The position numbers were made by a program, and so were the translations under genes. Below the pieces are notes generated by a model. That model was not told the DNA's origin. It saw nothing but the letters and a program-made list of their open reading frames with translations, and did no database searches. Source: Candidatus Leptovillus affinis (GTDB taxonomy: Bacteria; Chloroflexota; Anaerolineae; Promineifilales; Promineifilaceae). Taken from it: a stretch of DNA of 64,000 nucleotides. The stretch lies in assembly GCA_016705235.1 (NCBI GenBank), contig JADIYP010000004.1, positions 62,001 to 126,000 of the forward strand, read 5' to 3'. Shown in pieces: positions 33,880 to 42,275 of the stretch (its first letter is position 1; each line of letters starts with the position of its first letter).

Positions 33880-35742
33880 GTGCGTTTTTTGGATGATCGA
33901 GCAAGTTTAGCCGCCGCTGTGCTGGCGCTGTGCGCCCTTTTTATCTTTGGCCTGCATTATTTTTCCCCCATTTCCTACAACGGCAGCGATGCCCGCTACA
34001 GCCTGTACGTAACGCAAGAACTGGCGCGAACGGGCAGTTTGCGGCTGGATTCCCTGGAGGATGCGTGGGGAACGGCCGTGCGGCAAGATTATCGCCTGCG
34101 TCAAATCGACGGCCACGTCTACTATTATTTTCCGATTGGCTCATCGCTGTTTTCGCTGCCATTCGTGTGGGGCGCCAACCGGTTGGGCGTTTTTGTCGAC
34201 TCGCCGCTGCAAGAAGACGCGCTGCAAAATTTTATTGCCGCCTGCGTGTCTGCGCTCATTTTCCTGGCGGTTTACGGCGTCTTTCGCAGCGCCCTGGGGA
34301 GACAATTAAGCCTGTTGGCGGCGCTGGCGACGATGTTGGGCAGCGCGTTTTCCAGTTCATTGGGAACCGGCCTCTGGACGCTAAATTTTGCCGCGCTGTT
34401 CGTTTTGGCCGCTCTCTGGCTGCTGCTGCGCGCCGACAGCGGGCAATCGCCCACCGTGCATCCAGTTTGGTTAGGCGGGCTGCTGTTCGCCGCCTATCTC
34501 ACCCGCCCGACAACGGCCGTGTTCATTGTGCTCACTTTTGTCTACCTGCTGTGGCGCAAACGTCGGGAGGCGGGGTTAACGGCCGTAACGGCCGTTGGGC
34601 TGCTGCTGCTGTTTGTGATCTACACCCGGACCACGATGGGCCTTTGGCTGCCACCGTATTATTTGCCGCAGCGCCTCGCCGGGAGCGGCGCGCCGGTGCC
34701 CATCGTCCTGTATGGGCTGCTCTTTAGCCCGGGACGCGGCCTGTTCACTTTCAGCCCGATGTTTTTGCTGGTATTGCTGCTGGCGGCCTGGAAATGGCGG
34801 GCACTGCGCCAGGAGCCATTTTATGGGCTGGCGCTGGCGTGGATTGGCTTGCATACGGCCACTTTGCTGCGCTTTGAACATTGGTGGGGCGGGCACAGTT
34901 TTGGGCCGCGCCTGCTGACGGACATCGTGCCAGCGTTTATGCTGCTGACCATTGTGTTTGCCCGCCAGTGGCCTGCGGGCTTACGGCCGTCGCGCCAACG
35001 CTGGCTGATGGGATTGGGCGTGGTGTCGGTTATGTTTAGTGTTTATGTCAATTCATACGCGGGATTGTACCAGGTGGCAACGGCCGTTTGGAACATCACC
35101 CCAGACATTGACCGCGCGCCGCAATATCTTTTCAATTGGCGCTATCCGCAGTTCACCGCCACCACAGCCACCAACTGCGCCAAAGTCACCGAATTCCACC
35201 GGCAGCGGCTGGCCAGCGGTGCGGCGGCGCTAGCCCCCTACCAACCCGGCGCAGCCATTACCTGGCAAGATGCCCGGCCCAACGAAAGCCTGAAACGTGA
35301 TCCGCAGTGGTATCTACCGGCCGCCCAACGCCGCACGGACAGCCCAACGCCGGTGTTTGAAGACCCGCAGAAATTGTTTTTACCTCTGGTGATGAATGGA
35401 GCGCCGCCGCAGGTTTTGTTTGTGGGATGGGAGGAACCGGGGGAAACGGCCGTACACACCGCATGTCAATCGGCAATGCTGGCATTTCGCTTTACCGATC
35501 TAGCCCAGGCGGGGCCATACACGATGCACCTTATTGTCCAATCAACCAACGAGCAGGCTATCATGGTACAGTTAAACGGAGCGCCGCTTGGCAGTATCTA
35601 TCCCAGCCCGGAATTCCAGAATTTGGCTTTTTCTTTAGACAGCCAACAGTTCCATGCTGACGGCTTTGACCTGATTAAATTTACCACCCCAGATGGTTCA
35701 CCACTGAATCTTTTTTTTCAGACGCTGACGCTGAGTGACTGA
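33880..35742 (+). CDS. GT-C-like polytopic membrane protein
   Basis: About 620 residues with roughly ten hydrophobic helices in the first 440 and a C-terminal extracytoplasmic domain. The overall plan (first helix at about 12-32, acidic loop with SYNGSDARY right after it, RFEHWWGGHSFGPRLLTD in a late loop) resembles GT-C/ArnT/PMT-like glycosyltransferases, but the family is not certain. The C-terminal part holds LFLPLVMNG and a beta-rich domain (about 530-620). GTG 33880 is chosen since the upstream in-frame ATG 33823 lies inside the terminator hairpin. Probably acts with the two preceding genes in cell-surface glycan assembly. The R3 repeat begins at its stop codon. Confidence 0.6.
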   Translation: MRFLDDRASLAAAVLALCALFIFGLHYFSPISYNGSDARYSLYVTQELARTGSLRLDSLEDAWGTAVRQDYRLRQIDGHVYYYFPIGSSLFSLPFVWGANRLGVFVDSPLQEDALQNFIAACVSALIFLAVYGVFRSALGRQLSLLAALATMLGSAFSSSLGTGLWTLNFAALFVLAALWLLLRADSGQSPTVHPVWLGGLLFAAYLTRPTTAVFIVLTFVYLLWRKRREAGLTAVTAVGLLLLFVIYTRTTMGLWLPPYYLPQRLAGSGAPVPIVLYGLLFSPGRGLFTFSPMFLLVLLLAAWKWRALRQEPFYGLALAWIGLHTATLLRFEHWWGGHSFGPRLLTDIVPAFMLLTIVFARQWPAGLRPSRQRWLMGLGVVSVMFSVYVNSYAGLYQVATAVWNITPDIDRAPQYLFNWRYPQFTATTATNCAKVTEFHRQRLASGAAALAPYQPGAAITWQDARPNESLKRDPQWYLPAAQRRTDSPTPVFEDPQKLFLPLVMNGAPPQVLFVGWEEPGETAVHTACQSAMLAFRFTDLAQAGPYTMHLIVQSTNEQAIMVQLNGAPLGSIYPSPEFQNLAFSLDSQQFHADGFDLIKFTTPDGSPLNLFFQTLTLSD

Positions 35743-35852
35743 CAAAACTTATCTAACCAGGGAGAATGCGGAGAGCGCGCAGCTTGTACCAGAGAAAATC
35801 TCCGCGTCCTTTGCGCTCTCCGCGGTAAAATTCTGAGATTTGTCAGTCAATC
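35734..35852 (+). repeat. R3 repeat, copy 1
   Basis: Bounded by GACTGACAAAAC and GATTTGTCAGTC, with GCGGAGAGCGCG...GCGCTCTCCGC inside, so it is palindromic at two scales. It overlaps the stop codon of the preceding gene. A second copy in reverse orientation is at 44417-44537. Confidence 0.88.
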
Positions 35853-35886
35853 AGGACGCTGACGATTGCGTCGGGTGAACCTTAGT

Positions 35887-36415
35887 TCAGGTAAACGCCA
35901 TCTCGCCGGCCCGAATCGGCACAGTCAGCCAATTCTCACGCGGGGGCAGCGGACAACTGTACTCTGGCGAATAAGCGCAATACGGGTTATAGGCAAAATT
36001 AAAGTCCACTTCAAACCTGGTGTCAGACAATTGACTGAGGCCCGGCCGATTGGGAGTCGAGATACCGTCCGGCGCCGTAGGTTTCACGGCCGTTCGTCGC
36101 ATCACGAAACGGCAAGAAAAAGTCGTATCCGTGCGGATCGCTGTAAATGGTGAGAACGGCCGTTTGCCCATCAACCTCAAACGAAAATTTGCCCCAACGG
36201 CGATACAGACGCATTTCCCCGGTGCTGGTTTCCATTTCGATTAACGGCTCATCGGCCGCGAAGCGTGTTACTGCCGCAGTAAACCTAAAGACCGGGTCGC
36301 CCGCAAAATAGTGCAGCCCAGAAAACGCAGCCAACTGCGCCGCAGGCAGCGGCGACTGGGGATGCTGGCTCATAAATTCGTCTACTTCGGCCCGAAATTG
36401 CGCTAATTGGTTCAT
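35887..36415 (-). pseudogene. DUF1684 protein gene, frameshifted
   Basis: The start (ATG 36415) and first about 120 residues match DUF1684: RRWGKFSFEVDGQ and FFLPFRDATNGRETYGAGRYLD. The frame then stops at 36023. The missing family C-terminus (DFNFAYNPYCAYSPEYSCPLP and PVRAGE-like VPIRAGEMAFT) is present in the next frame and ends at 35887. One extra base (or two missing) somewhere between about 36025 and 36080 explains this. Both halves are well conserved, so it is either a recent inactivation or a sequencing or assembly error. DUF1684 proteins are of unknown function. Confidence 0.8.
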
Positions 36416-36445
36416 TTTTTCACCTGTTCAGGATTCTCTGGCAAA

Positions 36446-36579
36446 ATCCCAAGGGTTTGCCAAATTCTCAGGAGACATCATAAGTGGTCTAACCCACCAC
36501 CACGAATGAAAAGGTTGAGATTTGTCAGATCTTAAAGATTTGACAAATCTATTTTCAAGGGAGTAAACCCTTGGGGTCT
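36446..36579. repeat. R1 palindromic repeat, copy 4, with insertion
   Basis: The left arm ATCCCAAGGGTTT (36446-36458) and right arm AAACCCTTGGGGTCT (36565-36579) are 106 bp apart instead of about 30. The extra part contains a hairpin GATTTGTCAGATC...GATTTGACAAATC, similar to the ends of R3. Confidence 0.65.
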
Positions 36580-36665
36580 GTATAGTTGCCATTTTTTCGC
36601 CTGTCTGTTCCGATTGGTACTCTCTGGGCTTTCTGACGACTTCACCGCCCATTACCTTACGGGCA

Positions 36666-36697
36666 TAAAAAAAGGACATCCCTGTGGATGTCCTTTA
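36666..36697 (-). terminator. Intrinsic terminator of tRNA-Ser
   Basis: An 11-bp stem AAAGGACATCC/GGATGTCCTTT with a CTGT loop. Read on the minus strand it is followed by a run of T, directly downstream of the tRNA. Confidence 0.9.
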
Positions 36698-36700
36698 AGG

Positions 36701-36787
36701 CGGAGAGGGTGGGATTCGAACCCACGGTGACAATAAAGCCACAACGCTTTTCGAGAGCGCCCCGATCAACCGCTCCGGCACCTCTCC
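36701..36787 (-). tRNA. tRNA-Ser (anticodon CGA)
   Basis: 87 nt on the minus strand. The acceptor stem GGAGAGG/CCTCTCC pairs fully with discriminator G. The anticodon loop CTCGAAA within stem GCGCT/AGCGT gives CGA. GGGTTCGAATCCC is the T arm, and a long variable arm typical of type II tRNA-Ser is present. CCA is not encoded (CCT follows). Confidence 0.95.
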
Positions 36788-36845
36788 GAATCAGAAAACA
36801 ATTATCAATGAACACCTGTCAATTGTCAATTTTTCGGCGACAAAC

Positions 36846-36869
36846 AAAAAGCCCGGGAAATCCGGGCTT
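36846..36869 (-). terminator. Intrinsic terminator
   Basis: Stem AAGCCCGG/CCGGGCTT with loop GAAAT. On the minus strand it is followed by TTTTTGTTTG, after the end of the gene at 36895-37692. Confidence 0.8.
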
Positions 36870-36894
36870 GGGTATGAAAGGGGAGGAACGGCCG

Positions 36895-37692
36895 TTAATT
36901 ACCGGCAGAAATGGCCGCGTTGTTAACGGTAAGCGCAGAACGTGTCAACAGCTCGCCATTTACCCAAACGTCCAACGAATACTCACCCGGCTGGAACCCC
37001 TCTTCCGGGCTTAGATAAATAAAACCAGGGCCTTCGTTGCCATAATCCCACAACTCGTTTCCACCTTCTAACACTTCGCCGTTGTGCCGCCAGACCCAGG
37101 CCCAGGCCATGCCGTCTTCCATCTCTGAATAGTCGAAAGTGGCGTAAAGTGTGTAGTACCCTTCGCCGAAAATGCGTCCCGGATTTACCGCATCGTAGAC
37201 GTCATCAATTTCCACGGAAAATTCCAGCGGACTCAGTTCAGTATTTTCTTTTAGGTCAACAGTTGGGGAAACCTGATCATATTCTACGGGGAGGGTGGGC
37301 TTTGTGGAGGAAATAGTGGTGGTCTGAGCAGCCTGATCATTGGCTAACGTTTGCACCAAATCGGCCGAACTTGGCGAAGATGGGCTGGTTGCCATGAGTT
37401 GCACAACTTCTTCTTTCGCGGGTTTGGTATTTGCCAGGAGAGCTGACCGGTTCACTGTGTCGGTGGGATTACGCCAGGCGTAGGCGGACACAACGGCCGT
37501 CAGCAGAAGCAACACCAGACTCGTTGATAAATAAGTCTGCAACTGCTTTTCTGCCTGACGGCGCATGAAGAAGTATGGAGACTGCTTCATATCACGCCAG
37601 GACTTCACGGCTACGCCAAAAGTAAAAACAACAAGGAGCAGCAGCGTGCCTAATATCCAGGGTATGATGGTCTCAGTGAAAACCACAGACAA
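36895..37692 (-). CDS. Membrane-anchored protein of unknown function
   Basis: 265 residues. There are two hydrophobic helices at about 9-29 and 53-73, separated by a basic loop (KSWRDMKQSPYFFMRRQAEK), then a Ser/Thr-rich linker (about 95-135) and a folded C-terminal domain (about 140-260) with SVEIDDVYDAVNPGRIF and GMAWAWVWRHNGE. That domain resembles those seen at the ends of extracytoplasmic Chloroflexota proteins, with an Ig-like strand pattern ending EYSLDVWVNGELL. TTG 37692 is the likely start (GAGGA 9 nt upstream). Function not recognised. It ends at a clear terminator. Confidence 0.6.
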   Translation of the reverse strand: MSVVFTETIIPWILGTLLLLVVFTFGVAVKSWRDMKQSPYFFMRRQAEKQLQTYLSTSLVLLLLTAVVSAYAWRNPTDTVNRSALLANTKPAKEEVVQLMATSPSSPSSADLVQTLANDQAAQTTTISSTKPTLPVEYDQVSPTVDLKENTELSPLEFSVEIDDVYDAVNPGRIFGEGYYTLYATFDYSEMEDGMAWAWVWRHNGEVLEGGNELWDYGNEGPGFIYLSPEEGFQPGEYSLDVWVNGELLTRSALTVNNAAISAGN

Positions 37693-38000
37693 TATTACAA
37701 ATCCTCTTCCCGAATTCTTCCAGAAATCATCTCGAAATCTTGGTTCATTATAGAGAATCGTCGATTATCAAGCAACTCTCCGTAGGGTTTCCGTAGGGTT
37801 TGCCAGTGGTAGGGATGACAAATGCCACCCATTTGTCTCTCATTTTTCCCCGTTTTAGTGCTATGTCAACAATTGGAATAGAATGAGAAACGGCCGTTTC
37901 CACCTCCTATTTTTAATGGATTGTAGCGACAAACCTGGAATCCGCTTATTATTGGGCTGGCCGAAATCTCGGTAATATGAGCAAAGAGTTAACACGCATC

Positions 38001-38741
38001 ATGACAACACCTGCATCTATGATTCAAATTCAAGGCTTGGTAAAACAATACGGCTTAAATCTGGTTTTGCGGGGCGTCGATTTGCAAGTCGCTGAGGGAG
38101 AATTTGTTACCCTCGTCGGCTCCAATGGCGCTGGCAAATCCACTCTGATGCGCATTGTAGCCACCTTGCTGCAACCTACATCCGGCCAGGTGCAAATCGG
38201 CGGCTGGCAACTGCCGAAACACGCCGCGAAAGTGCGCCGGCATATTGGCTTGGTCTCGCACCAATCCCTCTTGTATGGCGACCTGACGGCCGCTGAAAAT
38301 CTGGATTTTTTTGCCCGCCTTTATCGCCTGGACAACAGTTCCGAACGGGTGATGGCCGCTTTGAAAAAAGTAGGGTTGTTTGCCCGGCAGCGCGATCCGG
38401 TCAGTACATTTTCCCGCGGAATGGTGCAGCGGCTAACCATTGCCCGCGCCACCCTGCACGAGCCAGATGTGCTGCTGCTGGACGAACCCTACACCGGCCT
38501 GGACCAGGATGCCAGCCAACTGCTGGATGATTTACTGCGCCAGGAACACAGCCACGGCCGTACCATTCTGATGATCACCCACGACTTAACGCACGGACTG
38601 AACCTGTGCGACCGCACAGCCATCCTCAACCGGGGTAAAATTGTGCACCAGGTTAACAGCCGTGACGTGACGGCTTCCGAATTTTTAGCGTTGTATACCG
38701 GCTACACGCGCAACCAAAAGGATAAAGCAGCCACCCCATGA
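38001..38741 (+). CDS. ccmA: Heme exporter ATPase CcmA
   Basis: 246 residues, the ABC ATPase of the CcmABCD complex, which releases heme-loaded CcmE during cytochrome c maturation. Walker A GSNGAGKST, signature FSRGMVQRLTIARA and Walker B VLLLDEPYTGLD are visible, with the CcmA-type LVSHQSLLYGDLTAAENLDF. Start choice: ATG 37977 lies inside a probable -10 (TAATAT, with TTATTG 18 bp upstream), so ATG 38001 is preferred. The end overlaps ccmB by 4 bp (ATGA). The family call rests mainly on the next two genes, since CcmA alone is hard to separate from other ABC ATPases. Confidence 0.88.
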   Translation: MTTPASMIQIQGLVKQYGLNLVLRGVDLQVAEGEFVTLVGSNGAGKSTLMRIVATLLQPTSGQVQIGGWQLPKHAAKVRRHIGLVSHQSLLYGDLTAAENLDFFARLYRLDNSSERVMAALKKVGLFARQRDPVSTFSRGMVQRLTIARATLHEPDVLLLDEPYTGLDQDASQLLDDLLRQEHSHGRTILMITHDLTHGLNLCDRTAILNRGKIVHQVNSRDVTASEFLALYTGYTRNQKDKAATP

Positions 38742-39460
38742 GCGAACACACGCCACTCACACGGGCATCTGAATCTGAGAGCAAGGTGTTTTTAACGGCC
38801 GTTTGGGCCATCGTTTGGAAAGACCTGCGCATCGAACAGCACACCCGCCAAACCATCAGCGTCATGGTCATGTTTTCCGTAGTCACCGTTATCATGTTCA
38901 ATTTTGCCCTGGAAGCCAATCTGGACGCGGCGCGCAACGTCGCCACCGGTTTGCTCTGGGCCACCATTTTGCTGGCCGGCACGCTGGGCTTAAACCGCTC
39001 CCTGGCCATCGAACGCGAAAACCAGACCATAGACGCCCTCTTGATGGCCCCAATTCCCCGCAACGCCATTTATCTAGGCAAAGTCATCAGCGTGACTTTG
39101 TTTACGCTGGCCTTAGAAGTCGTTTTGATCTTGCTGTTCATCGTTTTTTTCGATAAACCCTTGTGGCGACCAGTTGTTTTATTGGTGCTGGTCCTGGGAA
39201 CCATTGGTTATGTGGCTGCAGGGGTCATTGTCACTTCGATGACCATTCAGACTCGCAGCCGGGAAGTGCTGCTGCCGGTCTTACTTTTGCCGTTGTCTTT
39301 ACCACTGGTACTGCCATCGGCAACGGCCGTTGCCCTCTACATGTTCCCCCAACAGCCTGTATGGGGCGAAGTCCAAAGCGCCGTCTCCATCATCATCATT
39401 TATGATTTACTCATGTTAACCGCCGGTTTTTTGACCTACCATTTTGTTGTAGAATCATAA
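38738..39460 (+). CDS. ccmB: Heme exporter permease CcmB
   Basis: 240 residues with six hydrophobic segments. CcmB is one of two permease subunits of the cytochrome c maturation ABC complex. Family features are VWKDLRIEQHTRQTISVMVMF at the N-terminus, LAGTLGLNRSLAIERENQTI and DALLMAPIPRNAIYLGK, and the LPLVLPSATAV segment. It starts in an ATGA overlap with ccmA and is followed by ccmC after 28 bp. Confidence 0.92.
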   Translation: MSEHTPLTRASESESKVFLTAVWAIVWKDLRIEQHTRQTISVMVMFSVVTVIMFNFALEANLDAARNVATGLLWATILLAGTLGLNRSLAIERENQTIDALLMAPIPRNAIYLGKVISVTLFTLALEVVLILLFIVFFDKPLWRPVVLLVLVLGTIGYVAAGVIVTSMTIQTRSREVLLPVLLLPLSLPLVLPSATAVALYMFPQQPVWGEVQSAVSIIIIYDLLMLTAGFLTYHFVVES

Positions 39461-39488
39461 GGAATATTTTCAAGAATACGGAGAACCT

Positions 39489-40241
39489 ATGATCACTTCA
39501 CCACGTTTTGATAAAACACTACGAATATTTAACTGGGTTGCCGCAGCCTCCATTTTCATCGCCCTCCTGGTCGCTTTCTTTTACGCGCCGGTCGAAAGAA
39601 CGATGGGCAACGTCCAACGCATCTTCTACTTCCACGTTGGCTCGGCCTGGGTTGGGGCCATCGCCTTTTTTGTCGCCCTGGCCGCCGGCGTTCTCTATTT
39701 GCGCAAAAGTGACCGCAAATGGGACACCCTCGCCCTGGCATCTGTGGAAATTGGCCTGGTTTTTCTGACAATGGCTACCGTCGCCGGGTCTGTGTGGGGT
39801 AAACCCGCCTGGAATACCTGGTGGCTGTGGAGTCCCCGGCTCACCCTCATCACCGTCGCCTGGTTAACCTATGCCGCTTACTTCATGCTCCGTGGAGCCA
39901 TTGAAGATGAAGAACGCCGTGGACGATTCGCGGCCGTTTACGTCATCGTCGCCTTTGTCACCATCATCATGGCTTATGTCAGCGTGCGCATCCTGCGCGA
40001 CATTCACCCGGTCGTCGTCGGCGGCGCAATGGAATCAGCCCAAGGCGCGTCCGAAGGGCTGCAAGAGTTCTCCGGCCTGGATTCGGCCAAAATGGGCATC
40101 TCTCTCACCGTTAGCACAACGGCTTTTTCCTTTTTATACATCGCCTGGCTGCTCAACCGCATTCGCCTGCAACGCATCGCAGACGCCGTTAAAGACCTCA
40201 AAATCCAGGTAACCACACGGTTACAAGGAGACCACGCCTGA
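39489..40241 (+). CDS. ccmC: Heme handling protein CcmC
   Basis: 250 residues, six membrane helices, member of the heme-handling protein family (CcmC/CcmF/CcsA). The tryptophan-rich periplasmic segment WGKPAWNTWWLWSPRLT (about 101-117) binds heme. Conserved histidines occur in QRIFYFHVGSAW (about 43-54) and in RILRDIHPVV. In system I, CcmC delivers heme to CcmE. It overlaps the next gene by one base (TGATG). Confidence 0.93.
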   Translation: MITSPRFDKTLRIFNWVAAASIFIALLVAFFYAPVERTMGNVQRIFYFHVGSAWVGAIAFFVALAAGVLYLRKSDRKWDTLALASVEIGLVFLTMATVAGSVWGKPAWNTWWLWSPRLTLITVAWLTYAAYFMLRGAIEDEERRGRFAAVYVIVAFVTIIMAYVSVRILRDIHPVVVGGAMESAQGASEGLQEFSGLDSAKMGISLTVSTTAFSFLYIAWLLNRIRLQRIADAVKDLKIQVTTRLQGDHA

Positions 40242-40441
40242 TGACTTCTTTATTTTTCCTCACCACCCTTCTCCAAACGGCCGATGTGGCCAATCGTTTT
40301 AACGGATATCTGGTACTTGGCTACTTTGTCATGTGGTTAATCGCCACGGGGTACATCATCAGCCTGGGCGTCCGCCAGCGAAACCTCAAGCAAGACTTGC
40401 AACTCATGACCAGGATTCTAGAAGAAGAAACAAAAAGCTAG
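40241..40441 (+). CDS. ccmD: CcmD-like small membrane protein
   Basis: 66 residues. A single membrane helix (YLVLGYFVMWLIATGYIISL, about 23-42) is followed by a basic and then charged tail (RQRNLKQDLQLM), the usual layout of CcmD, which helps release holo-CcmE from CcmABC. Sequence similarity in this family is always weak, so the call rests on size, topology and the one-base overlap with ccmC. Confidence 0.7.
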   Translation: MTSLFFLTTLLQTADVANRFNGYLVLGYFVMWLIATGYIISLGVRQRNLKQDLQLMTRILEEETKS

Positions 40442-40506
40442 AGCCAAAGCCAGAGCGAGAATAGAAATCATTCCCGCCGGCTCTGACTCCTTCTGGAGAA
40501 TCACTT

Positions 40507-41613
40507 ATGCTTAAATCAACCTCATTACCAGGGCGCTTGCGCGCATTGTCCACCGGACAATGGCTGCTGCTCATCGCCGTTTCCCTGGTAGTCGTTTTTA
40601 TCCTTGTGGGTTCCCTGCTTCAACCAGCCACGCCCAATGAATTTGCCTTTGGCATTCAGACACAACCATTTATTGTTCTGGCCATGCTGGCCTTTTTTGC
40701 CGGTTTGTTAAGCTTTGTCTCGCCATGTACCTTACCGGTACTCACCGCTTATTTCGCCTTTGCCTTCCAAAGCGAACGGCAGCGGATCGCCACCAACACG
40801 ATGGCTTTTATGCTGGGTCTGGCAACCACCTTTAGCATTTTAGGCGCGGTTGGTTTTGCCGTTGGTCGGGTTTTGCTGCAAAACCAGCAGCTTTTGCTCC
40901 TGGTGGGCGGCTCCATCATCCTGATCTTTGGCGTAATGAGCTTGTTGGGCATGGGTTTTGGCGGCGTCAAACAAGCTGGCGGTCACCAATTTGGGGCAAC
41001 CGTCGGCGGCTCCTATTTGTTCGGGCTGACATTTGCCGTGGGTTGGTCCAGCTGCGTAGGGCCAATTTTAGGCTCAGTGCTGACTTTGGCGGCGCAAACC
41101 TCGTCGGTCTGGCGGGGGATGATGCTGCTGTTTATTTACACCATCGGTTTAGGACTGCCTTTGCTGATTGTTTCTACCTTTTTCGGCCGTATGAGCCGGC
41201 AGAGTTTGTTTTGGCGGGCGCTCAAAGGCAAGGGTTGGGATTGGGACACGCACGTGTTTGTGGTCGCTCTGGTGTGGGCGTTGGCCATCTGGCGAATTAT
41301 GGTCGCGTCGTTTGAATATGCACTGCGTAATTTCTCGTTTATGGGCAATTTCCAACTGACGCTGGGAGTTCAAATTGGCTTGCTGGCTCTGGCTGTTGTG
41401 GGAGCCGCTTTGTGGGTATTCACCAGTTCAGAAAACCGACGCATTACGGTGCGCCTGCACACAACGCAGCTTATCAGCGGGGCGTTGTTTATTTTGATGG
41501 GCGTCTTGATGTTGGAGGCGCAGCTTGCCTATTTCAATAACATTATTCCCCCATCGTTGGCCGAATGGCTGGCTGTGCAAGAAGAACGGCTGATCGGGCT
41601 GTTTACGCGATGA
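40507..41613 (+). CDS. ccdA: CcdA/DsbD-type thiol electron transporter
   Basis: 368 residues. CcdA-type proteins carry reducing equivalents from cytoplasmic thioredoxin across the membrane. The two redox cysteines are present: C74 in LSFVSPCTLPVLTAY and C183 in FAVGWSSCVGPILG. It is longer than minimal CcdA (about 240 residues): there is an extra N-terminal helix (about 18-38) and a C-terminal block with two more helices (about 285-350). Its end overlaps the thioredoxin-like gene as ATGA, and the pair presumably reduces apocytochrome c thiols. Confidence 0.9.
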   Translation: MLKSTSLPGRLRALSTGQWLLLIAVSLVVVFILVGSLLQPATPNEFAFGIQTQPFIVLAMLAFFAGLLSFVSPCTLPVLTAYFAFAFQSERQRIATNTMAFMLGLATTFSILGAVGFAVGRVLLQNQQLLLLVGGSIILIFGVMSLLGMGFGGVKQAGGHQFGATVGGSYLFGLTFAVGWSSCVGPILGSVLTLAAQTSSVWRGMMLLFIYTIGLGLPLLIVSTFFGRMSRQSLFWRALKGKGWDWDTHVFVVALVWALAIWRIMVASFEYALRNFSFMGNFQLTLGVQIGLLALAVVGAALWVFTSSENRRITVRLHTTQLISGALFILMGVLMLEAQLAYFNNIIPPSLAEWLAVQEERLIGLFTR

Positions 41614-42269
41614 CAGAATTACCGGATTCGTCCGAAGAAAGAGGGGACGGGAAAAGGAACGGCCGTTCCCGTTCCCCCCTCCTCTTTCTTGGCGGCGCTG
41701 TACTCCTGGGTCTGGCCCTCAGCCTGCTATTGTTCGGCGGCAACTTCTTTGGTCCTGCCGCCGAGACCAGCATCCTCCAACAACTGCCCGCCCCCTTTGG
41801 CACAGCCAAGGTCGCCGAGTTACCCGCAGCCAGCATCGATCTTTTGGAAGTTGGCGACACCGCCTACAACTTCTACCTGTCTGACCTGGACGGCCAAAAC
41901 CTCAACTTAGAAGCCTTTCGCGGCCAGCCCGTGATTCTGAACTTCTGGGCGACGTGGTGTGGGCCTTGCCGCGTAGAAATGCCCGCCCTCCAGGCGGCAT
42001 ACGAAAGCCACCAGGCCGACGAGTTGGTCATCCTGGCCGTCAACGACCAGGAAGCGCATCAAGATGTAGCCGACTTCTTCAGCGAATTGGAGCTGACATT
42101 TACCCCGCTGCTTGATCAAGAAGGAGAGGTTTCCCGCCTCTACCATGTCTTTAATTTCCCCACGACGTATTTTATTGATGAGGATGGCCGGGTAACGGCC
42201 GTACATCGCGGCGTTCTGTCGGCTGAACAAATTGAAACCTACCTGGCCGCTACCCTAAACCGCAGCTAA
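41610..42269 (+). CDS. TlpA/ResA-like membrane-anchored thioredoxin
   Basis: 219 residues. An N-terminal membrane anchor (about 24-44) is followed by an extracytoplasmic thioredoxin fold: FRGQPVILNFWATWCGPC with active site CGPC at 117-120, then EMPALQAAYE, and the cis-Pro region FNFPTTYFIDEDGRV. TlpA/ResA proteins keep the heme-binding CxxCH cysteines of apocytochrome c reduced. The start overlaps the ccdA stop (ATGA), so the electron donor and acceptor are made together. Confidence 0.92.
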   Translation: MTELPDSSEERGDGKRNGRSRSPLLFLGGAVLLGLALSLLLFGGNFFGPAAETSILQQLPAPFGTAKVAELPAASIDLLEVGDTAYNFYLSDLDGQNLNLEAFRGQPVILNFWATWCGPCRVEMPALQAAYESHQADELVILAVNDQEAHQDVADFFSELELTFTPLLDQEGEVSRLYHVFNFPTTYFIDEDGRVTAVHRGVLSAEQIETYLAATLNRS

Positions 42270-42275
42270 AACCAC

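Noticed and set aside
33823..33882. ATG 33823 as start of the GT-C-like gene
   Set aside because: It lies inside an 18-bp terminator hairpin and has no Shine-Dalgarno; GTG 33880 puts the first membrane helix near the N-terminus as usual.
36023..36080. Programmed frameshift in the DUF1684 gene
   Set aside because: No slippery heptamer or stimulatory structure is visible at the junction, so a mutation or sequence error is simpler.
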